Below, piece by piece: positions 55,057-63,800 of a stretch of DNA of 64,000 nt. This DNA is from Eubacterium sp. AF36-5BH. GTDB lineage: Bacteria; Bacillota; Clostridia; Lachnospirales; Lachnospiraceae. Position 1 is the first letter of the stretch. Every line of letters begins with the position of its first letter. The notes under the pieces were generated by a model. The model made no database searches and was not told where the DNA came from. It worked only from the letters and a program-made list of their open reading frames with translations. A program made the translations under genes and the position numbers. The DNA lies in NCBI RefSeq assembly GCF_003460505.1, contig NZ_QTVG01000004.1, positions 124,001-188,000 on the forward strand, given 5' to 3'.

Positions 55057-56052
55057 ATGAATTTTACAGGAAGACATTTTTTAAAGTTACTTGATTTTAC
55101 ACCAGAGGAAATTGGAGCATTAATTGATTTAGCAGCGGATTTGAAGGCAAAGAAGAAGGCTGGAAAATTAGTTGATGTTTTAAGAGGAAAGAACATAGCA
55201 GTAATTTTTGAAAAAACAAGTACACGTACAAGATGCTCATTTGAAGTGGCAGCTCATGATTTGGGAATGGGTGTTACATACTTAGATCCAACAGGTTCAC
55301 AGATTGGCAAGAAGGAAAGTATTGCCGATACAGCCAGAGTTTTAGGTAGAATGTTTGACGGTATCGAATATAGAGGTTTTGGACAGGATTTAGTAGAAGA
55401 GTTAGCACAGTACGCAGGAGTTCCTGTATGGAATGGTCTTACAAATGAATTTCACCCAACACAGATTCTAGCAGATTTTCTTACATTAAAAGAAAAATTC
55501 GGCAAGTTAGAAGGCTTGAAATTTGTATACATGGGTGATGCAAGATACAATATGGGTAATTCACTTATGGTTGGATGTGCAAAAATGGGTATGCACTTCG
55601 TAGGTTGTGCACCAAAGAAATACCAACCAAACCCTGAATTAGTAGCTGAGTGTCAGAAGATTGCAAAAGAAACAGGTGCAATTATTGAATTTGAAGAAGA
55701 CCCAATGGTTGCCACAAAAGATGCTGATGCTATTTACACTGATGTTTGGGTTTCAATGGGTGAGCCTGATGAAGTATGGGAAGAAAGAATTAACGACTTG
55801 CTTCCATATAGAGTAACAATGGATTTGATTAACAATGCAAAGGGCAGCGTGGTATTTATGCATTGTTTACCAGCATTCCATGACTTAAAGACAAAGATTG
55901 GAAAACAGATTAACGAGAAATTCGGTCTTACAGAGATGGAAGTTACAGACGAAGTATTTGAGTCAGAACATTCAGTTGTATTTGATGAAGCAGAAAACAG
56001 AATGCATACAATTAAAGCTGTAATGGCAGCAACTTTAGGAGCTGACCTATAA
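55057..56052 (+). CDS. argF: Ornithine carbamoyltransferase
   Basis: 331 residues from ATG 55057, five bases after TGGAGG. The carbamoyl-phosphate motif '[18 protein letters not shown]' and '[20 protein letters not shown]' are intact. The ornithine-binding region shows '[11 protein letters not shown]' with the SMG signature, and '[10 protein letters not shown]' holds the catalytic Cys. It makes citrulline from ornithine and carbamoyl phosphate in the cytosol; the catabolic ArcB form runs in reverse. No other arg or arc gene is near, so direction is undecided. It is cotranscribed with the CmpB-like gene by spacing. Confidence 0.93.
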   Translation: MNFTGRHFLKLLDFTPEEIGALIDLAADLKAKKKAGKLVDVLRGKNIAVIFEKTSTRTRCSFEVAAHDLGMGVTYLDPTGSQIGKKESIADTARVLGRMFDGIEYRGFGQDLVEELAQYAGVPVWNGLTNEFHPTQILADFLTLKEKFGKLEGLKFVYMGDARYNMGNSLMVGCAKMGMHFVGCAPKKYQPNPELVAECQKIAKETGAIIEFEEDPMVATKDADAIYTDVWVSMGEPDEVWEERINDLLPYRVTMDLINNAKGSVVFMHCLPAFHDLKTKIGKQINEKFGLTEMEVTDEVFESEHSVVFDEAENRMHTIKAVMAATLGADL

Positions 56053-56127
56053 TCGATGAATATAAAGTACAGTCTGTGCTTATGGCGAGTGATGTTTATG
56101 ACAAAGGGGCGCCATTAGCAGAGGCTG

Positions 56128-56270
56128 TTTTTTACTTAATAAGAAATTCTTTCAGAATTTATTATTAAGTAAAAAATGTTCCACTAGGGATGCACACTCG
56201 CGCGAAAGGAAAAATGTTGCTAAAGCAACACGCGCTCGGTGCGTAGAATGTCGCAAGGGACATTCTTTTT
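56128..56270 (+). ncRNA. Structured RNA element, copy B, with terminator-like end
   Basis: A near-perfect hairpin (TTTTTTACTTAATAA with TTATTAAGTAAAAAA, 56128-56176) leads into GTTCC/GGGAT (56178-56191), GCAC with GTGC (56192-56195 and 56239-56242), CGCG with CGCG (56199-56204 and 56231-56234), TGTTGC-TAAA-GCAACA (56215-56230) and AGAATGTC-GCAAGG-GACATTCT (56245-56266) followed by TTTT. Order and loops match copy A at 10356-10457 while stem bases differ. The last hairpin is a good terminator. It ends before the promoter of the next gene, so it is not that gene's leader. Confidence 0.6.
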
Positions 56271-56291
56271 ATTAGTTAAAAATCTTTATTG

Positions 56292-56320
56292 TTGCAAATA
56301 TATGCATTTTTAAGTATAAT
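56292..56320 (+). promoter_or_regulatory. Promoter of the amino-acid ABC transporter
   Basis: TTGCAA (56292-56297), 17 bases, TATAAT (56315-56320), 49 bases before the ATG. Confidence 0.7.
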
Positions 56321-56369
56321 TGTGTATAGTTTTGTAATAAAATCAATATACTTAGGAGGATAAAAAATA

Positions 56370-57143
56370 ATGAAAAAATTACTAGCATTATTAATGACAG
56401 TAGTTCTTGCTACAACAATGTTTACAGCTTGCGGAAGTAGTAAGAGTGGAGATGATGGAGATAAGACATTAATTATGGGAACTAACGCAGAATTTCCACC
56501 ATATGAGTATCGTGAAAACAATGAAGTAATCGGCATTGATGCCGAGATTGGTAAAGCTATTGCAGACAAATTAGGAATGAACTTCAAGATTGAAGATATG
56601 GCTTTTGATTCAATTATTCCTGCTGTTCAGTCAGGAAAAGTTAGCATGGGTCTTGCAGGTATGACAGTTAGCGATGAAAGAAAGGAAAGTGTAGACTTTA
56701 CAGATTCATATGCAACAGGTGTACAGGCAATTATAGTAAAAGAAGGCTCAAAGATAAAGACTAACAAAGATTTATTAAAAAAGGGTGCCAATGTTAAGGT
56801 TGGTGTTCAGCTTGGTACAACAGGTGATATCTATTGTACAGATGATTTAAAGGAAGCAGGCTCAGGAACAGTTGAAGAATATAACAAGGGAGCTGATGCA
56901 GTTCAGGCACTTGTAACAGGAAAGATTGACTGTGTTGTAATCGACAATGAACCGGCTAAGGCTTTTGTTAAGGCTAACAAAGGACTTAAATTACTTAAAA
57001 CAGCATACGCAGAAGAAGATTATGCTATCGCTGTTTCAAAGGATAAACCTGAATTAAGAAAGAAAATTAACAAAGCATTAAAAGAATTAATTGATGATGG
57101 TTCAGTTCAGAAGATTATTAACAAGTATATTAAGGCAGAATAA
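56370..57143 (+). CDS. Amino-acid ABC transporter substrate-binding lipoprotein
   Basis: 257 residues. Lipobox 'MFTAC' gives lipid attachment at Cys21 on the outer membrane face. The family-3 solute-binding fold is clear: 'LIMGTNAEFPPYEYRENNEV', 'GIDAEIGKAIADKLGMNFKI', 'AGMTVSDERKESVDFTDSYA' and 'VGVQLGTTGDIYC'. It binds a polar amino acid, possibly glutamine, arginine or cystine. RBS AGGAGG precedes the ATG. The permease follows after 114 bp containing a stable hairpin. Confidence 0.93.
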   Translation: MKKLLALLMTVVLATTMFTACGSSKSGDDGDKTLIMGTNAEFPPYEYRENNEVIGIDAEIGKAIADKLGMNFKIEDMAFDSIIPAVQSGKVSMGLAGMTVSDERKESVDFTDSYATGVQAIIVKEGSKIKTNKDLLKKGANVKVGVQLGTTGDIYCTDDLKEAGSGTVEEYNKGADAVQALVTGKIDCVVIDNEPAKAFVKANKGLKLLKTAYAEEDYAIAVSKDKPELRKKINKALKELIDDGSVQKIINKYIKAE

Positions 57144-57161
57144 TTAAAGAACAAAAAATAC

Positions 57162-57238
57162 AAATTAGGAGGTGCTGCAATATAAAGTTAAGATATTACA
57201 TTGTGAATATCCGATTTATATTGAACACCTCTTAATTT
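57162..57238 (+). promoter_or_regulatory. Intercistronic hairpin between binding protein and permease
   Basis: AAATTAGGAGGTG (57162-57174) pairs with CACCTCTTAATTT (57226-57238) with a single G-T wobble, and the loop contains TATAAA with TTTATA. An unused AGGAGGTG is buried in the stem. It is well placed to stabilise the upstream message and lower permease expression relative to the binding protein. Confidence 0.6.
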
Positions 57239-57257
57239 TTAGGAAAAAGAGGTAAAA

Positions 57258-58022
57258 ATGGAGAGTTTATTAAACGTTTTAACAACAAAAGTTAATATAA
57301 TTTCCGCAATATCTTTAAAACGTCAATTTGAAATAAGTTTTATAGATAAAGACAGATGGCAATTATATTTAGAGGGTCTGGGAAATACATTAATTGTAAC
57401 TTTCTTTGCTTTAATTTTAGGTATTGTAATAGGTGCTGTTGTGGCTATAGTAAGAGCATCTTATGACAAGAATTATAGCGAAATGAAAGGTGGACTTGGA
57501 AAAATCCTTCTAGCTATTTTTAATATAATATCAAAAATTTATCTTACAGTTGTAAGAGGAACACCTGTAGTAATTCAGATTATGATTATGTATTACATTA
57601 TATTTGCTACATCAAACAATAAGATTTTTGTGGCAATTCTTTCATTTGGTATTAACTCAGGTGCTTACGTTGCAGAAATCTTTCGTGGTGGAATTATGTC
57701 AATTGACGAGGGACAGTTTGAAGCAGGAAGAAGTCTTGGATTTAACTATGTTCAAACAATGGTTTATGTAATTATTCCACAGGCGTTTAAGACTGTACTT
57801 CCAACGCTTGGAAACGAATTTATTGTTTTATTAAAGGAAACAGCAGTTTCAGGTTACGTTGCATTAATTGATTTAACAAGAGCAGGAGATATTGTAAGAG
57901 GAGCTACGTATCAGGCATTTATGCCATTGTTTGGTGTAGCAGCAGTTTATTTGATTATGGTAATGTTTTTCTCTTGGTTACTTGGTAAATTAGAAAGGAG
58001 ACTACGAAATGATGAACGATAA
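57258..58022 (+). CDS. Amino-acid ABC transporter permease
   Basis: 254 residues with about five membrane helices. '[20 protein letters not shown]' is the start of the HisM/GlnP family; '[20 protein letters not shown]' and the EAA loop '[20 protein letters not shown]' bind the ATPase. A ~35-residue N-terminal extension precedes the core. It forms the membrane channel with the upstream binding protein and the downstream ATPase. RBS AAGAGG. Overlaps the ATPase start by 14 bp. Confidence 0.93.
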   Translation: MESLLNVLTTKVNIISAISLKRQFEISFIDKDRWQLYLEGLGNTLIVTFFALILGIVIGAVVAIVRASYDKNYSEMKGGLGKILLAIFNIISKIYLTVVRGTPVVIQIMIMYYIIFATSNNKIFVAILSFGINSGAYVAEIFRGGIMSIDEGQFEAGRSLGFNYVQTMVYVIIPQAFKTVLPTLGNEFIVLLKETAVSGYVALIDLTRAGDIVRGATYQAFMPLFGVAAVYLIMVMFFSWLLGKLERRLRNDER

Positions 58023-58758
58023 TAGCTCTCTTATAGTTGTAGATGATGTGAAAAAATATTATAACGATGGGGAAATTAAAGCATTAGACGGTGTTTCCAC
58101 AGATATTAGAAAAGGTGAAGTTGTGGTTATTATTGGACCATCAGGAAGTGGTAAGTCAACTCTTCTTAGAACTTTAAACCTTTTAGAACATCCTACAGAT
58201 GGAAAAATTATTTTTGACGGTGTAAACCTAATGGACAAAAATGTAAATATTAACTTACACAGACAGAAAATGGGGATGGTTTTCCAGCATTTTAATTTAT
58301 TCCCACACATGACAGTTTTAAAGAATATGACAATAGCGCCAATGAAGTTATTAAAGAAGTCAAAAGAAGAAGCTGAGAAGAAGGCTATGGAACTTCTTAA
58401 TGTAGTCAATCTGGCTGACAGAGCAGAGGCATATCCTGCACAGCTTTCAGGTGGACAGAAGCAGAGAGTTGCCATTGCACGTTCACTTTGCATGGATCCT
58501 GAAGTTATGCTTTTTGATGAGCCTACATCTGCCCTTGATCCGGAAATGGTAGGCGAAGTTCTAGCAGTAATGAAGGATCTGGCAAATCAGGGCATGACAA
58601 TGGCTGTTGTGACACATGAAATGGCATTTGCAAGAGAAGTTGCCTCAAGAGTAATTTTTATGGCAGACGGAAAGATTGTTGAAGAAGGAACACCAAGTGA
58701 AATTTTTGATAATCCAAAAAATGAACGTTTAAAACAGTTCCTTTCAAAAGTAATCTAA
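58009..58758 (+). CDS. Amino-acid ABC transporter ATP-binding protein
   Basis: 249 residues. Walker A '[20 protein letters not shown]', Q-loop '[20 protein letters not shown]', signature '[20 protein letters not shown]', Walker B '[14 protein letters not shown]' and the H-loop 'VVTHEM' are all intact. GlnQ/HisP-type ATPase that powers the transporter on the cytosolic face. RBS AGGAG lies inside the permease gene, giving tight coupling. Two ATG codons are adjacent; the first is chosen. Confidence 0.95.
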   Translation: MMNDNSSLIVVDDVKKYYNDGEIKALDGVSTDIRKGEVVVIIGPSGSGKSTLLRTLNLLEHPTDGKIIFDGVNLMDKNVNINLHRQKMGMVFQHFNLFPHMTVLKNMTIAPMKLLKKSKEEAEKKAMELLNVVNLADRAEAYPAQLSGGQKQRVAIARSLCMDPEVMLFDEPTSALDPEMVGEVLAVMKDLANQGMTMAVVTHEMAFAREVASRVIFMADGKIVEEGTPSEIFDNPKNERLKQFLSKVI

Positions 58759-58814
58759 GAAGTGGCTAAAACTAATCAGGTTTAAAAACTTAATTAGAAG
58801 AAAGAGGTCGTAGC

Positions 58815-59069
58815 ATGAAATTAAATGAAAAATCTAAACAGATTATATTTGAAATTGTGCCTATAATATTATTTGCGTTAGCATTAGTAATACGCTTTGC
58901 TGTTGATATTGAAAGACTACAGTGGGGCTTGATGGAAGTGGCAGCAATTCTATGGCTTGTAGATAATTTAGAAAAATACAAAAAAGAACATACAAAATTA
59001 AACTTACTGGATGTAATTGCATGTATTCTGCTAGTGATTGCTGGAATGATTTTGTTTATTGTAGGTTAG
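58815..59069 (+). CDS. Small two-helix membrane protein, unknown function
   Basis: 84 residues. Hydrophobic helices near 10-28 ('IIFEIVPIILFALALVIRFA') and 62-83 ('LDVIACILLVIAGMILFIVG'), and a weaker middle segment near 36-48, flank a charged loop. RBS AAAGAGG precedes the ATG, 56 bp after the ATPase stop, and a terminator follows, so it is probably the last gene of the transporter operon. No family recognised. Confidence 0.6.
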   Translation: MKLNEKSKQIIFEIVPIILFALALVIRFAVDIERLQWGLMEVAAILWLVDNLEKYKKEHTKLNLLDVIACILLVIAGMILFIVG

Positions 59070-59073
59070 AGTA

Positions 59074-59110
59074 AAAAAAGATATCGGTTGTGAGACCGAT
59101 ATCTTTTTTG
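59074..59110 (+). terminator. Intrinsic terminator of the transporter operon
   Basis: AAAAAAGATATCGGT pairs with ACCGATATCTTTTTT around TGTGAG; very strong. Confidence 0.95.
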
Positions 59111-59114
59111 TATT

Positions 59115-59383
59115 ATGGGAACAGATAAGTTTTTAGAAAAGACGTTACGGCAAAATGTTTTAATGAAAGAAATTAAATACTTAAATGATAAGCTACCGTT
59201 AGTTATTCAAGGAAGATATACATTTTCAAAAATTAAAACAAATCTTTGTTATCAGCTATTTTGCTAAATGATGATTACTATAAAATTTTATTGGAGGGCA
59301 AGACTGTTGCAAAGGGGCTTTCTGTTCTACGACCAGAGTATTTGATTAAATATATAAAAAAATTATCCATACATAATCTATGA
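59115..59383 (+). pseudogene. Decayed nucleotidyltransferase (AbiEii-like) gene
   Basis: Two overlapping frames read as parts of one protein. The first, from ATG 59115, gives 'MGTDKFLEKTLRQNVLMKEI' and 'KYLNDKLPLVIQGRYTFSKI' and stops at 59265. The second, shifted at 59264, gives 'LNDDYYKILLEGKTVAKGLS' and 'VLRPEYLIKYIKK' to 59383. The second piece resembles the central part of AbiEii-like nucleotidyltransferases. A frameshift and loss of the ends explain the pattern. Identification is by memory of the family and is tentative. Confidence 0.45.
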
Positions 59384-59400
59384 AATGCACATAAAGAAAA

Positions 59401-59429
59401 GAATAATTTTCTGTGTCTTCCACATACTA
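59401..59429 (+). promoter_or_regulatory. Sigma-G-like sporulation promoter of spoVT
   Basis: GAATA (59401-59405), a 17-base spacer and CATACTA (59423-59429) fit the sigma-F/G consensus. B. subtilis spoVT is known to be sigma-G dependent. A hairpin AGCAAAAG/CTTTTGCT (about 59449-59475) lies between this promoter and the start codon. Confidence 0.55.
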
Positions 59430-59500
59430 ACTCCAAAACTAATATATAGCAAAAGAGTGAAAATCGCTTTTGCTTGAATATGAAATTGGAGGAAGTAATA

Positions 59501-60049
59501 ATGAAAGCAACAGGTATTGTTCGTAGAATTGATGATTTAGGGCGTGTAGTAGTGCCAAAAGAAATTAGACGGACACTTCGAATTAGAGAAGGTGATCCAA
59601 TGGAAATTTTTACTAACAGGGATGGAGAAGTAATCTTAAAAAAATATTCGCCAATCGGAGAAATAGATGCTTTTGCAAAACAGTATGCGGAGAGCCTGGC
59701 AGCAGTATCCGGTTGTTATGTTGTTATTAGCGACAGAGATCAGGTTATTGCAGTATCAGGCGGTGTGAAAAAAGAATATATTGGCAGAAGAATAAGCCAT
59801 GAATTAGAGGAAATTATGGAACAAAGAAGAACTGTTAATACAGACACTGATAATGTAAAAACAATAACAATAATTGATGGACAGGATGTTTCTGATATGG
59901 GACAAATAATTTTTCCAATAATATGTGAAGGTGATGTTATTGGGAGCGTGGTTTTGATGTCAAAAACAGAAAAACAGCAGGTTAGTGACACGGAAAAAAA
60001 GCTTGTATCGGTGGCTGCAGATTTTCTTGGAAGACAAATGGAATCTTAA
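59501..60049 (+). CDS. spoVT: Stage V sporulation regulator SpoVT
   Basis: 182 residues from ATG 59501, behind GGAGGA; an ATG at 59474 lacks a site. The N-terminal AbrB-like swapped-hairpin DNA-binding domain is 'MKATGIVRRIDDLGRVVVPK' plus 'EIRRTLRIREGDPMEI'. The C-terminal GAF-like domain (about 55-178) includes 'SGCYVVISDRDQVIAVSGGV' and 'GSVVLMSKTE'. In Bacillus and Clostridia it adjusts forespore gene expression during late sporulation. Presence argues that the organism can or recently could sporulate. Confidence 0.93.
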   Translation: MKATGIVRRIDDLGRVVVPKEIRRTLRIREGDPMEIFTNRDGEVILKKYSPIGEIDAFAKQYAESLAAVSGCYVVISDRDQVIAVSGGVKKEYIGRRISHELEEIMEQRRTVNTDTDNVKTITIIDGQDVSDMGQIIFPIICEGDVIGSVVLMSKTEKQQVSDTEKKLVSVAADFLGRQMES

Positions 60050-60137
60050 TTTGACTTAAAGTGAAAATGAAAACTCTCATAATTCGTCAAAAAGCCCTTG
60101 AATAAAGGGGGCAAGACCATAAAAAACGGGTTTTATC

Positions 60138-60166
60138 TTGACAAAAACTGTATAATGGAGTATATA
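60138..60166 (+). promoter_or_regulatory. Promoter of the HU gene with GC palindrome at the 5' end
   Basis: TTGACA (60138-60143), 17 bases, TATATA (60161-60166). The perfect palindrome ATACGCGCGTAT (60175-60186) starts 9 bases later, near the expected transcription start, and may be an operator or a 5' hairpin. Confidence 0.75.
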
Positions 60167-60230
60167 ACTTATAGATACGCGCGTATGTGTCGCGTAGATG
60201 TATCGCAGAATTTATCAAGGAGGAAATACG

Positions 60231-60503
60231 ATGAACAAGACAGAATTCGTAGAAGCTATTGCAAACGAAGCTGGATTATCAAAGACAGATGCAGCTAAGG
60301 CAGTTAAGGCTTTCACAGATGTTGTAGTTAAAGCTATGAAAGAAGGAGATAAAGTACAGTTAGTTGGATTTGGAACTTTTGAAGTAACAAAGAGACCTGA
60401 ACGTCAGGGAATCAATCCTGCAACAAAGGAAAAAATCACAATTGCAGCAGCTAACGTTCCTAAGTTCAAAGCTGGAGCAGCTTTAAAGAAAGAACTTAAC
60501 TAA
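60231..60503 (+). CDS. hup: HU-family DNA-binding protein
   Basis: 90 residues from ATG 60231, seven bases after AAGGAGG; an upstream in-frame ATG lies before the ribosome site. 'MNKTEFVEAIANEAGLSKTD' and 'GFGTFEVTKRPERQGINPAT' with the beta-arm 'KEKITIAAANVPKFKAGAAL' are diagnostic of HU. It bends and compacts DNA in the nucleoid as a dimer. A strong promoter and its own terminator fit high expression. Confidence 0.97.
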   Translation: MNKTEFVEAIANEAGLSKTDAAKAVKAFTDVVVKAMKEGDKVQLVGFGTFEVTKRPERQGINPATKEKITIAAANVPKFKAGAALKKELN

Positions 60504-60529
60504 TCGATAAATATTATTAAGTAATATAG

Positions 60530-60561
60530 AAAAGATCACTACATAGGTAGTGGTCTTTTTG
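60530..60561 (+). terminator. Intrinsic terminator after hup
   Basis: AGATCACTAC pairs with GTAGTGGTCT across ATAG with one G-T pair, then TTTTT. Confidence 0.92.
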
Positions 60562-60563
60562 TG

Positions 60564-60621
60564 GTTCTTTGTCAAGTATGGGGGTAACCCAAGTTTATAA
60601 TGTTCTTTGTCAGGTATGGGG
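60564..60621 (+). repeat. Pair of ~20-bp direct repeats
   Basis: GTTCTTTGTCARGTATGGGG occurs at 60564-60583 and 60602-60621, 38 bp apart, in the gap before the GH5 gene. Origin unknown. Confidence 0.6.
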
Positions 60622-60735
60622 CTATTCTTTATTTATACATTTTTAGAAAATGTATAAATAACATACTATTATCAGAAAAAAGGTATTTTTTTTTTGAAAA
60701 ATTTAAAAAAAACAATTTTTCTAAAATTTAAAGAC

Positions 60736-60764
60736 TTGATACCGATAACATTACGACATAGAAT
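60736..60764 (+). promoter_or_regulatory. Promoter of the GH5 gene
   Basis: TTGATA (60736-60741), 17 bases, TAGAAT (60759-60764). ATTACG and an inverted CGTAAT flank the -10 region and could be an operator. Confidence 0.6.
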
Positions 60765-60817
60765 ATTAATAACGTAATAGGCGGAGATTTTTTGATAGAA
60801 TTAATAAGGAGGTACTT

Positions 60818-63800
60818 ATGAAAATAGTTAGAAAATTGGTTAGTATGTTATTGGTATTTGCAATGACATTTAGCATGGCTATTTCAGGAAAAATTACAGG
60901 CATTACTCAGGTTAGTGCCAGAGAGGCTCTTGGGAGCAATGACTTTTTGAAGGTTAACGGAACACAGATAAGAAAACAAAAAGGAACAGGAGATGTTGTC
61001 TATTTAAGAGGAACCAATGCAGGAGGATGGCTTGTTCAGGAAAACTGGATGAATCCAACCAATGCGTCTGACCAGAAGACGATGATGACAACATTGGCAA
61101 ATAGATTTGGAACATCAAAGAGAGATGAGTTGGTCTCAACATACGAAAATAATTATTGGACAACACAGGATTTTGATAATTGTGCAGAAATGGGAATGAG
61201 CGTTATAAGATTACCATTTACATACATGAATCTTTGTGATGACAATGGAAATCTTAAATCTAATGCTTTTGACAGATTAGACTGGTTTGTACAAAATTGT
61301 AGCCAGAGAGGTATGTATGTTATTTTAGATATGCACGGAGCATTTGGTTCTCAAAATGGTATGGATCATTCAGGAGAGATTAATGATGGAAAACAGCTAT
61401 ATTACAATCAGAGCAATAAAGATAAAACTTTAAATTTATGGAAAAAGATTGCAGAACATTTCAAAGGCAATCCGGCAGTTGCAGCTTATGATATCTTAAA
61501 TGAACCGGGAATTAAGGCAGCTGCAACATATAGTTTACATTGGGATTTTTATAATGAAATTTACAATACAATCCGTTCAAAGGATAGCAATCATATTATT
61601 ATAATGGAATCATGTTGGGATGCAGACAATTTGCCAAGACCTTCACAGTATGGCTGGACAAATGTAGCATATGAATACCATTACTATCCATGGAGTGCAC
61701 AAAATAGCAGTGATGCACAGAAGTCATACTTTTCAAGTAAGGTTTCAGACATTGCAAATCACAATTATGGAGTGCCAACATTTGTAGGCGAGTTTACATG
61801 CTTCGAACAGGCAGAAGGCTGGAAGGCAGCAATGTCAACTTTCAACAGTCAGGGATGGCATTGGACAACATGGTCATACAAAGTTACAGGAAACAGCTCA
61901 TGGGGTATTTATAATCATAACCCTGAAAAAGTTGATATTTATAACGACTCAGCAGACACAATTAAAAATAAATGGTCAGCTGTAGGTACAGCAAACGGAT
62001 GGAAAAATGACAAGATTTATAATTTGGTAAAGCCATATCTTTCGGGAACAGTAACATCTACAGGTGGAAGCACAACAGATGATAGTGATAACAACAGCAC
62101 ATCAGGTGTGGCAACATTATATGAACATTCAAATTATGGTGGAAGGGCAGTTTCATTGGAAGAAGGTTCATATGACTACAAAGATATTTTAGCAAAAGGA
62201 ATTGCTAATGATCAGATTTCATCACTTAGAGTAAGTGACGGATACAAAGTTACAATATATGATGACGAAGGATTTAAAGGAACATCAAAAGAATTTACCA
62301 GTGATGCGTCATATGTTGGAAATGAAATGAATGACAAAACTTCGTCAATTAAAATCGAAAAGATTAACAATCAGACATCAACTACAACATCATATAACAC
62401 AGTTAAATTGCCAAATGGAAAATACAGCATAAAATCTGTTGCAAATGAAAAATATGTTGCAGCAGAAAATGGTGGGAGTAATCCAATAGTAGCAAACAGA
62501 GACAACTATAGCGGTTCATGGGAGACATTCTATATTGTTAATAATGATGATGGAACAGTAAGTATAAAAGCAGATGCAAATAACAAATATGTGTGTGCAG
62601 TTTTAGATGAAGAAAATCAACTGACACCTAGAAGCGACAGCATTAGTACATGGGAAAAATTTAAGATTTACAAAATAAATGACAGTGAATACGGCATTAG
62701 AAGTGCGGAAAATAGAAAATATGTAAAGGCAGACTTGGATAAAGGAGGCAAATTAATAGCCGGAAGTGATTCTATAGCAGGAGCCTGGGAAGCATTTCAC
62801 ATTGAAAAAGTCGGTGATACAACAAATGATAATGTAGCAACATTCTATGAAAATTCAAACTATGGTGGATGGTCAGTTTCATTACCGGAAGGTACATATA
62901 ATTATAGAGATATCATTGCAAAAGGTATTAAAAATGACGCTATATCATCATTGAAAGTAAATTCAGGTTACAAAGTTACATTATATAATGATGCAGGATT
63001 TAATGGAACGTCAAAGGCATTTACAGGTGATGCATCATATGTTGGTGATGAAATGAATGACAAAACTTCATCAATTAAAATTGAAAAGTGGAATGGCTCA
63101 TCAAGTGTTACATATAATACTGTTAAGTTATCAAATGGAAAATACAGTATCAAATCTGTTGCAAATGGAAAATATGTTGCAGCAGAAAATGGTGGAAGTG
63201 AAACAATAGTAGCAAACAGAGACAGTTACGGCGGTTCATGGGAAACATTTTATCTGATAAATAATGATGACGGAACAGTAAGCATAAAAGCAGATGCAAA
63301 TAACAAATATGTATGTGCAGTATTAGATGAAGAAAATCAACTTGTTCCAAGAAGTGATAATGTTGGTACATGGGAGAAATTCCAAATTTATAAAATAAGT
63401 GATACAGAATATGGTCTTAGAAGTGCAGAAAACGGAAAATATGTAAAGGCGGACTTGGATAACGGAGGCAAGTTAATAGCCGGAAGTGATTCCATAGCAG
63501 GAGCATGGGAAGCATTTAATATTGAAAAATTGGGAGATGAGACATCTTCTGCAAAAGCAACATTTTATGAAAATTCAAATTACAGTGGTTGGTCTGTAGC
63601 ATTAAGTGAAGGAAGATATGATTATGGCACAATGATTTCTAAGGGAATTAAAAATGATCAGATTTCTTCAATTAAGGTAGCAGATGGCTACAAAGTTACA
63701 TTGTATAATGATGAAGGATTTGCAGGAAGTAAAAAAACATTATTAACAGATGCATCAGGTCTTGGAGATTTTAATGATAAAACTTCAGCGATCGTAATTG

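Noticed and set aside
56178..56270. Firm call of a TnpB omega-RNA
   Set aside because: The 3' hairpin is suggestive, but there is no tnpB or tnpA remnant near either copy and no confident boundary.
60138..60156. TTGACA with TATAAT at 60151 as the HU promoter
   Set aside because: The spacer would be only 7 bases. TATATA at 60161 gives the proper 17.
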